NCBI GenBank assembly: GCA_024449915.1
Contig: JAMZAV010000361.1
Coordinates: 434,001 to 498,000 of the forward strand
Reading direction: 5' to 3'
DNA: 64,000 bases
Source: Sweltsa coloradensis
Lineage: Eukaryota > Arthropoda > Insecta > Plecoptera > Chloroperlidae
Numbering within the stretch: the stretch's first letter is position 1; each line of letters opens with the position of its first letter. Below the pieces are notes generated by a model that had not been told where the DNA came from, made no database searches, and worked only from the letters and a program-made list of their open reading frames with translations. The translations under genes were made by a program, and so were the position numbers. Below, piece after piece: positions 1 through 12,716 of the stretch.

Positions 1-890
1 GAACAACTATAGGTACATCGTATAAAGTGCCTCGTTATTACTTCGTCATATAATTATTATCAATCAATTAATCAATCAATAAATTTGTAACAATTATAAT
101 AAATCCCTCTATTTCATGTAGTTGATCGTTACAACAAAATTATAAAATTTACTTCTTAATAACATTTTTAATGATGTATATTAAAGCCTATGTAATCTTG
201 AGATATGTCGAAAAGCGATAATATCGCATGGGTTTAAATAAAAATTTATTAAAATTTTGGTTGTGCAACAGGTAAAAAAACAAAGATACACGTAATTTGT
301 AGTCACATCTAGACCCCATTTAGTTATTCTGTTTCATGCTCCACCGGCTAGAACGCCACTGACAACCCATAAAGTAATTCGTCTCTCTGCCACCAGCGCC
401 ACCGTACGGTGCGCCTGTCGACGAACAGTTTCAAGCCAGCAATACACGTTCGAAGCTACGTGCTGAGAACTCGTTTTGCAAGTAGACCTACCCGCCCGCT
501 TGAAATGTAAAATCGAGGCAGGGATGTAGCTTTTATTTAAAAAAGAAAGTCAATATTCTTTAAGATTGGAAGGAAGTTGACTCATTAGCTTTAGTGGCAA
601 TGAGTGAAACAAATAAAACAAAATACACAGATATAGATGTTTGTCCTTATTTATTCAATAACCCAGAAACGATCAAAACTTATCAAGACTTGCATATTAT
701 ATTTTCACTACCACAATAATATCAATTGACTGTGATTCTGTATGAGAAATACACATTTTAATGTAAGTTCACACATTGAAATCAAAAAAAAAGGTATTTT
801 TAAAAACTTTAACATTTTAGTCGCTGAGATGGCGAGAAGGCTATATTGTAGGCCATTTTGCCTTATGGTATTAATACAAAATCAAGTTGC
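1..890. other. Intergenic, 3' side of gene A
   Basis: AT-rich DNA with one more GC-rich patch (about 340-520). No gene is recognised. A likely poly(A) signal for gene A on the minus strand is near 650. Confidence 0.4.
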
Positions 891-897
891 CCAGTTT

Positions 898-3701
898 CTA
901 AGCCCATGGATGTCCGTGTACGCCTCCAGCCTCCCCATGATCTGAAGTGATATGCTGGTTGGCATTATTCTGAGCAGCATGTGCAGCGTGGGAAGCCTTA
1001 TGAACAGCTTGCTGTGTGGATTCAAGATGTGCCTTTGCAGTGCTCAGTTTCTGCGAGATGTGCGCGAGACGCTGCTGCGCTTGAGCAAACATGGCGGCTT
1101 GCGCAGCGGCTTCGTGGGCGGCAGCTGAAGCTGCTTGCTGCGCGTGGTCTGTGTTGGATTGGGCATTATGGAGTGCAGCCTTCAGAGCAGAAATCTGGAG
1201 GAAAAAACAGGGTTAAAGTTTAACGTATGTTACTGATAATGATTTTTTTTAAATTTGATGAATAATCTTCAGAAGTGGGTGTCAAAAACATGTTAAAAAC
1301 AATTTTATAGAATTTTCAATGTCTCATTTTGCATTTTAGAGCGTTTTTATATTCCAGAAATAGATCTATCTAACAAAATAACAAACTTTGTTCTTGTAAT
1401 AAAAAATAAGTACTTTTAGGTTTGTTTATACACATTAGTTGATTTAAAACCAATATATAATTCAAATTCATCAAAAATTTAAAATAAGCGTTTAGGAGCG
1501 TTTTCAAGAATAACGAACTTCCTGAATCACATCTTTAAGGCAAAAAAACTAATTCACTTATCTCTACCTTGCTCTATTTACGTAAAAATTTGCATTTTAA
1601 AAAGGAAATAACTATCAATTTGCAAGACGATTTACCTGTTGAATGGCCTGCGCCGCCACCTGCTGGGCGGAATGTGCTGCGTTCTCGGCCTGCTGCAGCT
1701 GCGCAGCTTCCGCCTCAACCTGCGCGTGAGCGTCGTGAAGTTGTTGCTGCAGAGAACTCACGATAGCTTGTTTACCTGCGCTGGCAACCTGCGCAGTGGC
1801 CGCATTAGCAGCTGCGGTCTGAGCCAGGCTGCTGGAGGCTTGGTAGGCTGCTAGACGGCCAGCACTATGCTGGTTGCCCAAAGCGCTCTTTGCCTAAGAA
1901 GATACCAAATTAAAATTATTTAAGATTTAACGTCTGTCTGTTTTGTGTTTTAAAGCAACTGCCATATAGATTAAAATCAAGAATGTCACATCTAAATTAT
2001 ATCAAACAAATTATGTGTTGTATCTTTCTTTATCTTAGCAAATAAATTGTGATCCTATAAAGGTTCCTCTCCTTAGATATTTGTCTTGACTGAATTCACC
2101 TTTAGTGAGGAATTCTTCTAAAACCTCTATCTATGATTGGTGGTGATGAAATCAATCCGACCACTTTCCGAATTACATCCTTGCGCAAAAGTGTGCTTGT
2201 AAATAGTTTGATTTGCTAAAACTACTAACACAACTTCAATCAATGACCATATTAAACTATCCGATACAAATTCTTTATCGAAGAACAGTATGGAACCTAC
2301 TCGTGGAAATTATGGTTTATTGATGACACTCGCAAGTAGTTTAATGAAGATGATTGGCCTGGGAATGAGAGACAAGTAACACCAAACTTACCTGAATAGC
2401 AGCATCGTGGGCGATCGAGACGAGATCAACTCCATGATCAGCCTCCGCATGGGAGCCACCTTGATTCACTTTGACGTAGCTCGTGGCGTGCCCAACTACT
2501 TGGTTGACCGCGTATCCACGCTTTACCTGCGAGGAAGAGAAAAGTTAACATCTTCCATTGGGAGACTAATATTTGGATTTTAAGGGCAAGGATCACCACC
2601 AATATTAAAACCACGCAAAATAACCTTATTTTATTAATCTTAAACCGTAACGTAAAATCTAGGTCTCACGTAGTTTTGTTAGAACTACACCCTGCATGAA
2701 AAATTATTCTGAATAATGTAATCAGTAGCGTTTTCTAATTACGTTATACATTAATTTAATTTAAACCTTGATTAAAATGATAACTGGATGATAAAACTGA
2801 TAAACTGAACAAAACAATGGTTACAATGTTTGTAAAAGGTTTTATGCCAGATATAGTTCTAACTAAACCACATGGGACTAGTATCCACTTTTTCGTTTTT
2901 GTGTAGCGTTATGTGAGTTATTACTAAAATAAGGTTATTTCGCGTGGTTTTAATATTGGCGGTAGTCCTTCCTCTTAATGATTTTAAAATTTAAAAATGT
3001 CAATTGCAACAATATCGCCCCCCACCAGATCATTGACGTTCTTGTCTTTAAACCAGTTTTAACATCAGTAAACCCCGTGATGCCTGGTAAAAAGAACAGT
3101 GCTTTGGGTCATTTTGTACCTGATCTTTGTGTAAATTGACATGAATTGACAATGTTAACTAGTAATGCTATTTATTGAACTCTTCTAGCCATATTTTTGA
3201 TCATTTTAATAACGATGGTATTATTTATTTACGTTGCTTTGTTGGAAGATAAAAAACGGCAATCAATTGATTTTTAATTAATTATTTGCGATTGCACGAT
3301 GTAAAATATGTAAATATCGACGTTTGCTTTGATTAATGCTTCTTTATCTTTCACATTGTCAAATTGGAATGTACGAGAAAGGATCACAATACGTTAATAT
3401 GCCACGTCTAACAAGCTTGTTTTGTAAATTACGATTTAATTGAGAAGTTTAATATATGTGCAGCTTTAAATACTCGTTATGTTTGATGATTATTAGGTAC
3501 TGTGTTCAATGCAAACCGTCCATACTTTAGTAGTCGGCTCTTCTGACTTGATTGGTGAGCAAGCTACGACACCTGTAAAACAAGTTGAAAATTAAACACT
3601 TTCTTCCACCTTCTCATTTTTTACTTTTTAAATATTATTCATTAATCGTTTACAAAATTACCTAAAAGTGCGAGCACTACAACAGTTGTAATGGACTGCA
3701 T
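898..3701 (-). CDS. DUF745-like secreted coiled-coil protein A (5 coding exons)
   Basis: Coding exons on the minus strand are 3662-3701, 3526-3572, 2392-2526, 1636-1893 and 898-1194. All introns are GT-AG and the phases join into 258 aa. Residues 1-18 are a signal peptide (MQSITTVVVLALLGVVAC), followed by a short acidic leader and a dibasic site (VKRG, residues 30-33). A His/Gly-containing linker ends in GVDLVSIA. Residues 75-258 are Ala/Gln-rich helix with heptad-like spacing and end in HGHPWA. The composition and layout resemble the insect DUF745 family (function unknown). A structural, cuticular or glandular secreted role is inference. An acceptor at about 3726 shows a noncoding first exon. 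A minus-strand AATAAA lies near 650, about 250 nt past the stop. The family name is assigned by eye. Confidence 0.8.
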
Positions 3702-4224
3702 TTTGACACTGGTGATTGAATGTTGCTGAAAAGAAAGAATGCTGTGTTAAAACGTGACTAGATAAAATAAATGTCTAATAAAGTATAGCATTGATATTTT
3801 GTTACTGTACACGTATTGATACAATTAGCAACATAAATTTAAACCTTGATCTAGTTGAAATATCTACGTGGGATGCGTGTTTGTCACTATAACTAAAATT
3901 AAGTTCTTGACTAATATATATTTATCTTTCAATATTAAACTATACATAATATTTGTTTGTTCAGGTATATACTATATGAGCTTGTATAGCTCGGTCAATT
4001 TGATTTCTTCTTAAAATAGAGATACTAATTAGGCTATGTATTTAAACGTATAATCTGATTATTAACACCACGCATATTTAAGTAATCCCGCTTTAGAGAT
4101 GCACTAAAATCATGACATTTTTCAAGTATGTTACTTCATGGACCATACTTAAGGCCCTTGGTAAGTACTTTATTGAACGAGAACCTGTCTATGAAATAAA
4201 ACCACTGTTTGTAAGAGAACTTAC

Positions 4225-4303
4225 CAATAAGAGGATGCACGTTTGTTACACTTCGAAGTATGATCTGATACTGACATCAGTAACATTGGGTCTGTATTTA
4301 TAT
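4225..4303 (-). promoter_or_regulatory. TATA promoter and noncoding exon 1 of gene A
   Basis: On the minus strand ATATAAATAC (4294-4303) lies about 31 nt upstream of a TCAGTA initiator-like site near 4272. The presumed noncoding exon 4225-4272 ends in a strong donor (TTG|GTAAGT) and would splice to the acceptor at about 3726. The same arrangement of TATA, initiator, short untranslated exon and GTRAGT donor occurs in front of genes B and C. Confidence 0.6.
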
Positions 4304-5023
4304 TCTTCGTGGATTCAATGAAAGTGAAGCAGATGTAATTCGTAGTTACTTAATTGGGAGATTATACCAACATTTCTTTTCTCCTCTACCGGATAACAAA
4401 CAACTTTTAAATCCATGTTGCATTTCATTTATTCTTCATCTTTGCTCACATGAACGCACACGCACACGCACACGCATACAGATTTATTATTTGCGGTGAA
4501 TATGTGATTTGAGTAACATAAGTTTTGTGACTTTGAGGTTAACCTGAATTTGTTTTAAATCCATCATCTATAAAATAAATTGAAAGAAATTTTGATACAG
4601 ATTTTAGTAATGGATTTGATCGTGACATATAATATTTTCATATTTTTGCCATCCGCGGTGGCACATACGATTAAATAAATAAAATTCTTTCTAATTTAGA
4701 GTCTACCCACTCAATCATATAATTGAGTTTCAGGGGGGACAGTAAACCAAAGCGACCAAGCCAACCCTGTAGGCCCCGACGCAATCGACGAGTGATAACG
4801 AACCAAAGATCATTTCTTTTTAAATAAGAAATATAGCAATCAGTGGTATGGACAGTGCGAACACCCGCGGATCAACGCCAGAATCAACAAGGCCGATCCA
4901 GAACAACTTTAAATTTATTATATATCTTGTTGCTAGGACGGCTCCAAAGTCACCGTTTACAAATTCCTAAGACAATAATTGATGGACTGAAATTCAAATC
5001 AGAAGTTAATAAACTTCTACTTA

Positions 5024-5093
5024 AGCGGGAATCGAACCCTGGACCTTCTGCATTGGAAGCAGAGACGCTAACCACAAGACCAACGAGCCACAC
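5024..5093 (-). repeat. tRNA-Gly-like SINE head, family 1
   Basis: The minus strand reads TGTGGCTCGTTGGTCTTGTG, an anticodon-arm-like CTGCTTCCAATGCAG, then AGGGTTCGATTCCCGC (B box). Two more plus-strand copies are at about 46166-46236 and 62243-62312. The TCC-containing loop and GGTTCGA arm suggest a tRNA-Gly ancestor. The acceptor stems do not close, so these are not tRNA genes. Confidence 0.6.
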
Positions 5094-5319
5094 AAAAAAA
5101 GGGCGCTGGTCCAAAGCTCATGACACTATGAGGCGTGGGTTCGAATCCGCAATAAGGCATGGATTTTTGGTAATTGTCCTTCACCCTCATATATCACCTC
5201 TCATCGTCTCGATTAGCAACATTATAATAAAAGAGACTTTAAGCAACAAAAATCAATATTATTTTTTCTATTTATGGCAATTGCAGGCAAGCATCTTACA
5301 TTTTTGTTATTAAAAGAAA

Positions 5320-7440
5320 AAAGATTGAGTCAGTAAAGTGACACGCGTGATCGGAAGTAAATTTTCTCACTCATGTAACTCTTGATAAAATGCTTTACAT
5401 TTTAAGAGTCCTTGTATACACCCTCAATCAGAAGTAAATCAAGGGCTGGCTATTGTAGGGTCTAGATACTACACTCTTTGATTTACTTGCAGATATTGTA
5501 AAGCTGCAACGTCGGTGTGTGTCAAAGATATCATTGTTTTTTATTTATAGCTGTATTTTTTGCATTTGGTATTCATTATTTTATTTATAACTTTAATTCA
5601 GTGATGTGACATTATAATATCAGATGTGTTTCCCTACCAATAAGGTGAAATGAATATTAATCATGAACATGTGTTTTAAATGTCCGCTTTTTGCTAATGA
5701 GCATGAGTATAATAGTAAATAATGATTACAATGTTATAGCTTGCTATGATTCTTGGACAGCAAATCAAACGAAAATGTCAAAACGTTTTGAAAAAAAATA
5801 AAAAACAAAACAGTTATAGACTCAAAAAGTGGTGTACAATTTAATGCCTCTATAAGAATGAATGAATTAAATGTTATCTTTCATTTCCTCCCTAACATGA
5901 ACGGATTTCACTTTATTTTATCCATGAGCGATTCACTCATAACAATCTATTTAGCGTTTTACTTAGAGTTATGTTTGTGGTGAGGATCAGTAAAATATGG
6001 CATTGTTGAAATGTATTGCATGCAACAGTAATGGTCACTGCACAGTGCACATTGAAAGTTTTCAGAATGTTTCACCCATGTCTCCTTTCAGAAAGTAAAA
6101 AATACAAATGTATCGTTTTAGAAATATATCTTGTATTGATAACAAAATTTAAAGTTACATAATATGTGGTTCAAGTTTTAAGAACAAGCAGAAGTTGGAG
6201 TAGTACTTGAAATTAATGTTAAATTTTAAAAAATACCCTGGAAAGGTATCAATAATCGTGTATAATCACAATTCTTTCTAGATTGAATAGAATACTGTTT
6301 CTACTAAAACGATAGATGGATTGTTGGTAGGATGGATTGACAACTCATCCATTGTAAATACTTATTGCAATTTTACAGTTTTGTGGAAGCCACTTTTAAA
6401 CTGAACAATACAATTGCAACTTTTCATAAAAGTTCAGCTTGAAAACATTATGGTGCAGACCGTAAATTAACAAGAATACAGATAACGAGTTTATTATATA
6501 TGCAAGGCACTTAGCGATCGATCGGTTGCTGTTTCGATTTTGAAAGTCGAAGCCAATGAGCCCGAATACATGGTCCAGTCATTGTTGAAAACGCATTAAC
6601 TTAAAATTTAATCATTGTTTTGGTCTAAGGTCCATCTGGGAAATTGTACCTTCAACTTATGATTATGATGATATATAATGATGATGGGTAAACACTTACA
6701 CAATAATTTAACTAGGGTATTGATTTGTCTATTGTATAATACATTCATAACATTAATAACACATTATCGTGGTCTCACAATTCTTTAAAAACACATCCCT
6801 CAATTCCACCAAATACCACATTCCTCAATGATAAACGCATAGTATTTTTAATAAATATTTTTCTCAAGTTGTATATTTAAAAATAAAATATAGGGCCTAC
6901 ATGCCCCATTGGCACCTCAATAAAAGTTATTATTAGCTAAGAGTTGGATAACACAAATTTAGAATGCATAGACAAATGTATTCTTAAAAGTGATTGAGAG
7001 AATAGTATCAAACTGGATGTGGTTTTGGGAGCAAGTGTTTTCTATCATTATGTTTAAAAGCATACACATATTAAGATAGGTATCCGACTGAAAAAGTTGG
7101 CAAATATTGGTCCACGGGATTTCACAAAATTAATGAATCATTTAACTTACATACTGTAATGTTAACATTAATGTTATGCAAAAGATAATGTTCACCATAA
7201 TTATAATAATTCTTTAAAATACAAATAATTTTACAATCAAAACAAACAAAAGTTTAACTGCAGGAAATTTTATTGGTTATCAGCATGTTGAAGGCAGTTT
7301 AGTTATGTATCCTCTCCAAATAACACATAACATCTTGTGAAACCCACTTAAATCTAAAAAGTAGAATATAACATTCCAAGATAACAACAAGCAGACAGGT
7401 TACTTGATTAAAATTATGAATTACGTTGCGTAGTATATAC
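5320..7440. other. Intergenic, no gene seen
   Basis: AT-rich DNA with no coding frame or strong repeat recognised. A CA-rich run (4450-4475) lies just upstream of this stretch. Confidence 0.4.
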
Positions 7441-7608
7441 CTACGAAAACGCCCAAGTCGTTGTTAGACGAGTGAGTGAGCCATGTGCTGAGTACCCGGT
7501 AACATTCCATTTCCTCCCCCTACCTAAGGCTGGATCAAGTCAGCATGGGTCTTTCCTCCCTAGCCTATCATAGGATAGAGTGGCGCATTATGGCCGTACA
7601 GTTGACGC

Positions 7609-8118
7609 AAAAAAATAATTTAAAAAAAAATTCAAAAATCGCAGAACATGTGTACGAAAATCACCATCATATTAATTGGGGAAAAAATTCAATCCTGGCA
7701 CATGAATCTAATGCCACTACACGAAAAATTAAGGAAGCTGGTTTGATTTTCTGTGTGGCCAATACAATCAGTGTGCCTAGTGTTAATTATCCAAATGGCT
7801 GGATATGCAATGGAGTTTTTGTCCATCATTTTCATCACTAGATCAATAGTTTTATTTCATATACTAACTGTCCAACATGTAAATTTAATGCTTTGTTTTT
7901 TGTTTCTTAAATTTTTATTCATAACAAACTTTTTTGTTAATAATTTGGTACTAATACACATCCATATTTATATTTTTTGTGAAATGATTTTTGTCCTGTC
8001 TGTTGTGTTTTTTTGTTTTTTAATTGTTAGTTTGATAAAGACTCCTGTAAAGGAGTCGAAATATCACAATTTAAATAAAAATATTAATAGTGGAAAGCCC
8101 AATGATTTTTATTTACAA
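7609..8118 (+). mobile_element. Penelope-like retroelement 3' fragment (GIY-YIG end)
   Basis: The frame through 7623-7841 reads NSKIAEHVYENHHHINWGKN, SILAHESNATTRKIKEAGLI and VANTISVPSVNYPNGW. This fits the C-terminal half of the GIY-YIG endonuclease of Penelope-like elements (AEH-x-x-x-x-HxIxW, then E--R---E). The rest is AT-rich 3' DNA. It is flanked by direct repeats agttgacgc at 7600-7608 and 8119-8127. The reverse transcriptase is absent. Confidence 0.7.
8028..8065 (+). ncRNA. Possible degenerate hammerhead-ribozyme core in the Penelope-like 3' end
   Basis: tttgataaagactcctgtaa followed by aggagtcgaaatatca gives a stem GACUCC/GGAGUC closed by a small loop and followed by GAAA. The first core box reads UUGAUAA instead of CUGAUGA. 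Penelope-like elements are known to carry hammerhead motifs in their terminal repeats. With two core changes this copy is probably inactive. Confidence 0.35.
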
Positions 8119-8529
8119 AGTTGACGCGCCCTTATACCAACTAACTCAAAACACTGTCGTTAATACCTTATACAATATCAATCAACTTAGCCTAAATGCA
8201 AATGTTCCCGGGTACTCAACACATGACTCGCCCACTCGTCTAACAACGACTTTGGCGCTTTCCTAGTCTGTAGCTGGCTATAAGGCGCCTGTATACCCGG
8301 AATATGGGAGACCAGGGTTCAAACAATGGTCGGGATAGATTTTTGTAATTTCTGGGTTGTATTAAAAAATTAAGGAACAGGTTTTGAATTGCATATACAG
8401 TACTATGGAAAACATAGCCAGTAAGAAATACGCGTAAAGATTGCAACGTTAACTCAATCTCCCAGCGGAATGTTGGGGAATCTTCAGCATGCAAGATTCG
8501 GCACACCTTGGTCAACGCACCGGATGTCT

Positions 8530-9570
8530 GTCTAAAATTTCAGTGCAATCTGTTTAGCCATTCGGCCGTTCTGGAGCAAATAGACAAAAACAGATCTTGT
8601 GCCATTGAGTTGAATTGTAGACTTCAGTCTCTGCGCTCCCTCGTCTAATAATTCAACTCTGCGTCTCGTTTTGCTCGTTTCACATAGGTAGACTCTCTAA
8701 ATACGCATTTATTAATTAATTAAATTTTTATTTACTCATTTAATGTTCAAAATTTACAGCAACTGACAAAGTTGACAAAAGGTGTAAAATGTTTTCAATT
8801 AAAAAAAGACAGTGCTAGAAGTCATTCCTTAGAACCATTTTCGAGTCTCTCGAAGAGATCAAGGCTTCATACACAAATTTACTATATTTTCTCGCATGAC
8901 AATTATATTCAAAGTTATCCCTCACCACTCAATTGAAACAATTTGATATAACGAGTTAAAATCCACCCTTCGTAATTCGCCAAAAGCTATGATTTTCTCA
9001 AATGTGTCAAAATCAAGTTAGTGAAAACACGATTGTGGGGACGGAACCCTTTATAATTTTTTCTTCGTATACATACATACTTCTCTTAACTGCCAAAATA
9101 TTTAATATTGAATCAATCATCACAATACTAAGCAAAAGTTGTGGTAGGATTAAATCAATAAAATATACATCTATTTGCAAGTGGATTCCCCACACTCATA
9201 TAAAAAAATAACCAAATATTAATATTGTTTCACAATACAAAGCCGGTTGACTCACGCAAATTATTGTTAACGTTACGAAATATGATACCGTTAATCTTAA
9301 TAAATACCTTATTTTAATTAAAACAATTAATGAATAAATAAATAAGATGGTAGGTTATATTTTTGAAGCCATTTATTTTCACCAACCATAACAAACATAA
9401 AATTAGTAAACAAAATACATTACCTGTTATAAAAGTGATCAACCGATACAAAGGTGAGTTTCTAAAGGAGCACTTAAATAAATAATGAAAATTAAGAAAG
9501 TGATTCCACACTTTGAAAATTATATCAAAAAATAATATTTTTTCTAAATATAAAGTAACATTTTGTGTAT
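8530..9570. other. Intergenic repeat relic and AT-rich DNA
   Basis: About 8530-8700 resembles the right-hand part of the composite element near 41.2 kb (ttcagtgcaatctgtttagc). The rest shows nothing recognisable. Confidence 0.4.
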
Positions 9571-9577
9571 ATGTCGT

Positions 9578-11588
9578 TTAGGCCCATGGATGTCCGTGCC
9601 CGCCTCCAGCCCCTCCATGTCCTTCAGTGATGTGCTGGTTGGCATTGCTCTGCGCAGTATGTGCAGCATGAGAAGCCTTGTGCGCAGCCTGTTGCGTTGC
9701 TTGATGGTGCGCCTGCGCAGTGCTCAGCTGCTGCGAGATGTGAGCGAGACGCTGCTGCGCTTGAGCAAACATGGCGGCTTGCGCAGCAGCCTCGTGGGCA
9801 GCAGCTGCAGCTGACTGTTGGGCGTGAACTGCGTTGGATTGAGCAGCGTGAATAGCGGAGTTTAGTGCTGAAACCTGCATAGGAAATATATCATTTAAAA
9901 CACATCAGTTACAATTTTTTCAAAAGGTGCAATGATTTTCTTTCATACTATTTTCATATTATTTTCATATTATTAAAATAAAGAGTCACAGATCTTTTTA
10001 TGAAATGGTTCTTCAAACTTCAAAGCTGAGTTTTGTACTTCAGAGTATCATAGAAAAGAGCTGTTTTGCTAAACGACATCTATCTGCTATCAATTAATTT
10101 ATGCAATTGGACTAGCAAACGGTTTTTCACTTGTATTAAATTGTATAACAAATACAAAGATAATTGCAAAATTATTTTCTTAATGGAGAGTATTGCCAAG
10201 TATTGCGTGTCATATTGTACCAACAAATATGACAATTTTAAAGGTTCTTAATTGTTATTTTTACCAAAATACATATACAATTTATATTTCGTATTTTTAT
10301 TTATTATTGTGCTTGCTGGTTGACCTACCTGTTGAATGGCCTGCGCCGCCACTTGCTGCGCGGAGTGTGCGGCGCTCTCGGCCTGCTGCAGCTGCGCAGC
10401 TTCAGCCTCAACCTGCGCGTGAGCGTCGTGAAGTTGTTGCTGCAGAGAACTCACGATAGCTTGTTTACCTGCGCTGGCAGCCTGCGCAGTGGCCGCATTA
10501 GCAGCTGCGGTCTGAGCTAGGCTGCTGGAGGCCTGGTAGGCTGCGAGACGGCCGGCACTGTGTTGGTTGCCCACAGCGCTCTTTGCCTGGACATACATTA
10601 ATGGTATTTTATTTTTTAAACAATAAGTAAAGGCAGGTATAAATACTTTTAAAATCAAAGTAATTGTGAGTAAAGCTAAATTCTGCGGGAAAACTATCAA
10701 AGTATTGTGCTTGGCTATGATCGTGGAGTATCATTCTTGTTGATGGCTAATTCCTTACTGCAGTTAATTATAATATTGTAATTATAGTTCCAGCAAGTGA
10801 ACATATGGAACAATGATTTGAAGATAAGAGGAGGGGCAGACCCCGCATGATAACGATGAGAAAGATCTAGGGATAAAAAATTATACGATTTTGTTCGTTG
10901 ATGTACATTAAAAGCTCCTCTTACCTGAATAGCCGCTCCTTGTGCAATGGAAACCAGGTCAACGCCGTGCCCACTCTCAACATGACCACCTCCATATCCG
11001 CCCCCATATCCACCCCCATGGCCACCTCCATATCCTCCTCCCAGGCCACTCTCGTAACCACCCCCAATGATAACCAGTGATCCACGCTTTGCCTGTGAAA
11101 AGTTAACGTATTAATATTTAGTTAAGTACATTTTAATTAAATTATGTATTCTATTTAATGATGTCATTCGATCCCCGCTATTGTCTATTCTGGCTGCATT
11201 TTTATGAGTTCCTCAGTCAAACCCTACGTGAACGCTGGAATTGATTTATATCAATGGTTATAGATGATAGACCATGAACAACAGTAAAATTCTTTGGTTA
11301 GCGTAGGTCCAAAAAGTTCACTTACTTGACCAGGAAAGCACACTGCTGCACCTGTAAAAATAAAAATAAATAGGTATAATTACATAAACAGTATAAGTAA
11401 AGATATAAGTATTCAGTGTAGAAATGTTTTCGTCCCATTAAAAAAATATTTCGACATTTTTGGATAATTTGCCTTTATTACACGAAAAAGCTATACATAG
11501 ATTGATGGATGCTAGATATAATTAAGAATAGTATGATTCATTACTTACCGAATAACGCCAAAAGCACAACGTACGTAGAAGACTGCAT
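9578..11588 (-). CDS. DUF745-like secreted coiled-coil protein B (Gly-rich linker)
   Basis: Coding exons are 11549-11588, 11326-11351, 10925-11092, 10329-10586 and 9578-9874 (minus), with GT-AG introns and compatible phases, giving 262 aa. The first 18-20 residues are a signal peptide (MQSSTYVVLLALFGAAVC). AKRG follows at 23-26 as a dibasic site. Residues 27-65 are a Gly/Tyr/His linker of GGGY and GGGH repeats, followed by HGVDLVSIA. The rest is an Ala/Gln-rich helical body ending GHGHPWA. Exon order, phases and lengths of the last two exons (258 and 297 nt) equal those of gene A, so the two are paralogues. The 5' untranslated part of the first coding exon runs to the acceptor at 11605. A structural extracellular role is inferred from composition only. 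Confidence 0.82.
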
Positions 11589-11850
11589 ATTAATTGTTTT
11601 TGAAACTGAAATAAAAATATAAACAAATATTGTTAATGCTTTATTGACGTTGTTTCGGTCACCGTGTGTATGTAAAATTAAAATAATTAAAATATAAATA
11701 AATCAATTAAACAAACAAACGTCATTTGCATTTAACATGATATATTTAATTTGTTAATTTTGACACTAAAGAAAAATTATACATTTTATTCCTGACACAG
11801 TTCATGAAATAATATTCATGCTGTCTTGACTGGTAAATGTAATTACTCAC

Positions 11851-11956
11851 CAAAACGACTAAAATACAATATTGTTGAGGTGTTGATTGTTGTTGCTCTC
11901 CCAAGTGCAGTCGAGAGTTAACTGACATATGCAGCGAATCACACTAGTATTTATAT
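11851..11956 (-). promoter_or_regulatory. TATA promoter and noncoding exon 1 of gene B
   Basis: ATATAAATAC (minus, 11947-11956) precedes a TCAGTTA initiator-like site near 11923. The untranslated exon 11851-11923 ends in TTTTG|GTGAGT. A nearly identical copy lies at 14536-14639 because of the tandem duplication. Confidence 0.65.
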
Positions 11957-12459
11957 TCAACGTGGACTAGTAGAAGGTATACGCGTGAAATTCATTGTTG
12001 CACAACTGAATGACCGCCCGCGTTTATTTACTCCGCTCCCGAAACGAAAACAAATCCCTGCTACATACTTCTCCGTAACGAGAGTGAAATATTACAAAAG
12101 CCAGGGCTTGTAAAATGAGAAAACTCCATACAAAGTTTCATGATAAGTACAAAAACTTTGAGTTTTCGAATAAAGCACGACATTCTTTAGTCGTGATTGC
12201 ACGGTGTCGGTACTAATATTTACCATGAAATTGTATTGAGTTTTACATATTGTGCTTAATTTCTATGTTAATGTTCTCTACCACGCTATAAAGAGGGGGG
12301 TCTTATTTTAGATGGTAGTCCTAGTGATTGGTACACACTTGTTCATAACTCCACATTCCATATATATTTTATAATTTCATTTGTACAGTATGCAGTACAA
12401 CTCAGACGTAGAAACGAAAATGTAATATTAGTGTATATAAATATATAAATAATAATAAT

Positions 12460-12716
12460 TTTTCGTGGGAAGCCTGCCCAGGGTGCAATTCATGCCCCTC
12501 TTCAGGTGTCAAACTAGGTATGTTGCGGATAGGACAATTGTGAAGGGATGTCCGAGGACTGTTTAAGAGGACTCAATCTCTTGCATTCGCATTAACGACT
12601 TAGGAAAACCTCGGAAAAAACCTTCAGTCAGGATTGCCGGTCTCGATAAGATTTTAACCCGCGACCTCCCGAATCAGAGTCTAGCGCTATGTGCTCGAGC
12701 CAACACTGTCGGTGTA
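12460..12716 (-). repeat. tRNA-derived SINE family 2 (ctgattcgggaggt), several copies
   Basis: The minus strand begins with a tRNA-like head (GTTGGCTCGAG, then CTGATTCGGGAGGTCGCGGG) followed by a body with ccggcaatcctgactgaagg and cctcttaaacagtcctcgga. Other copies: 15146-15400 (minus, by duplication), 23793-24020 (minus, with the best B box GGGTTCGAATCCCG), 22975-23105 (plus, body), 50055-50220 (plus), and 53905-54092 (minus, body). Confidence 0.75.

Larger units (their letters stand above)
7445..8273. mobile_element. Terminal-inverted-repeat element, copy 1, with nested insertion
   Basis: The ends are inverted over about 60 bp: left words gtcgttgttagacgagtgag and gagtacccgg, right the inverse ending gcgctttcc. 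The same termini bound 39928-40202. A Penelope-like fragment interrupts it at 7609-8118. A tRNA-like head follows at once (8268-8345), as it does after both copies near 40 kb. Confidence 0.75.

Noticed and set aside
4112..4321. Plus-strand 69 aa protein
   Set aside because: It overlaps the minus-strand promoter and noncoding exon of gene A and has no family features.
5024..5093. Functional tRNA gene
   Set aside because: A and B boxes are good but the acceptor stem does not pair and diverged copies exist at 46.2 and 62.2 kb; a SINE fits better. The same holds for the other tRNA-like sites.
9661..10520. Plus-strand Arg/Leu-rich proteins over genes A, B and C
   Set aside because: They are antisense shadows of the Ala/Gln-rich coiled-coil exons, whose splice phases and signal peptides support the minus strand.
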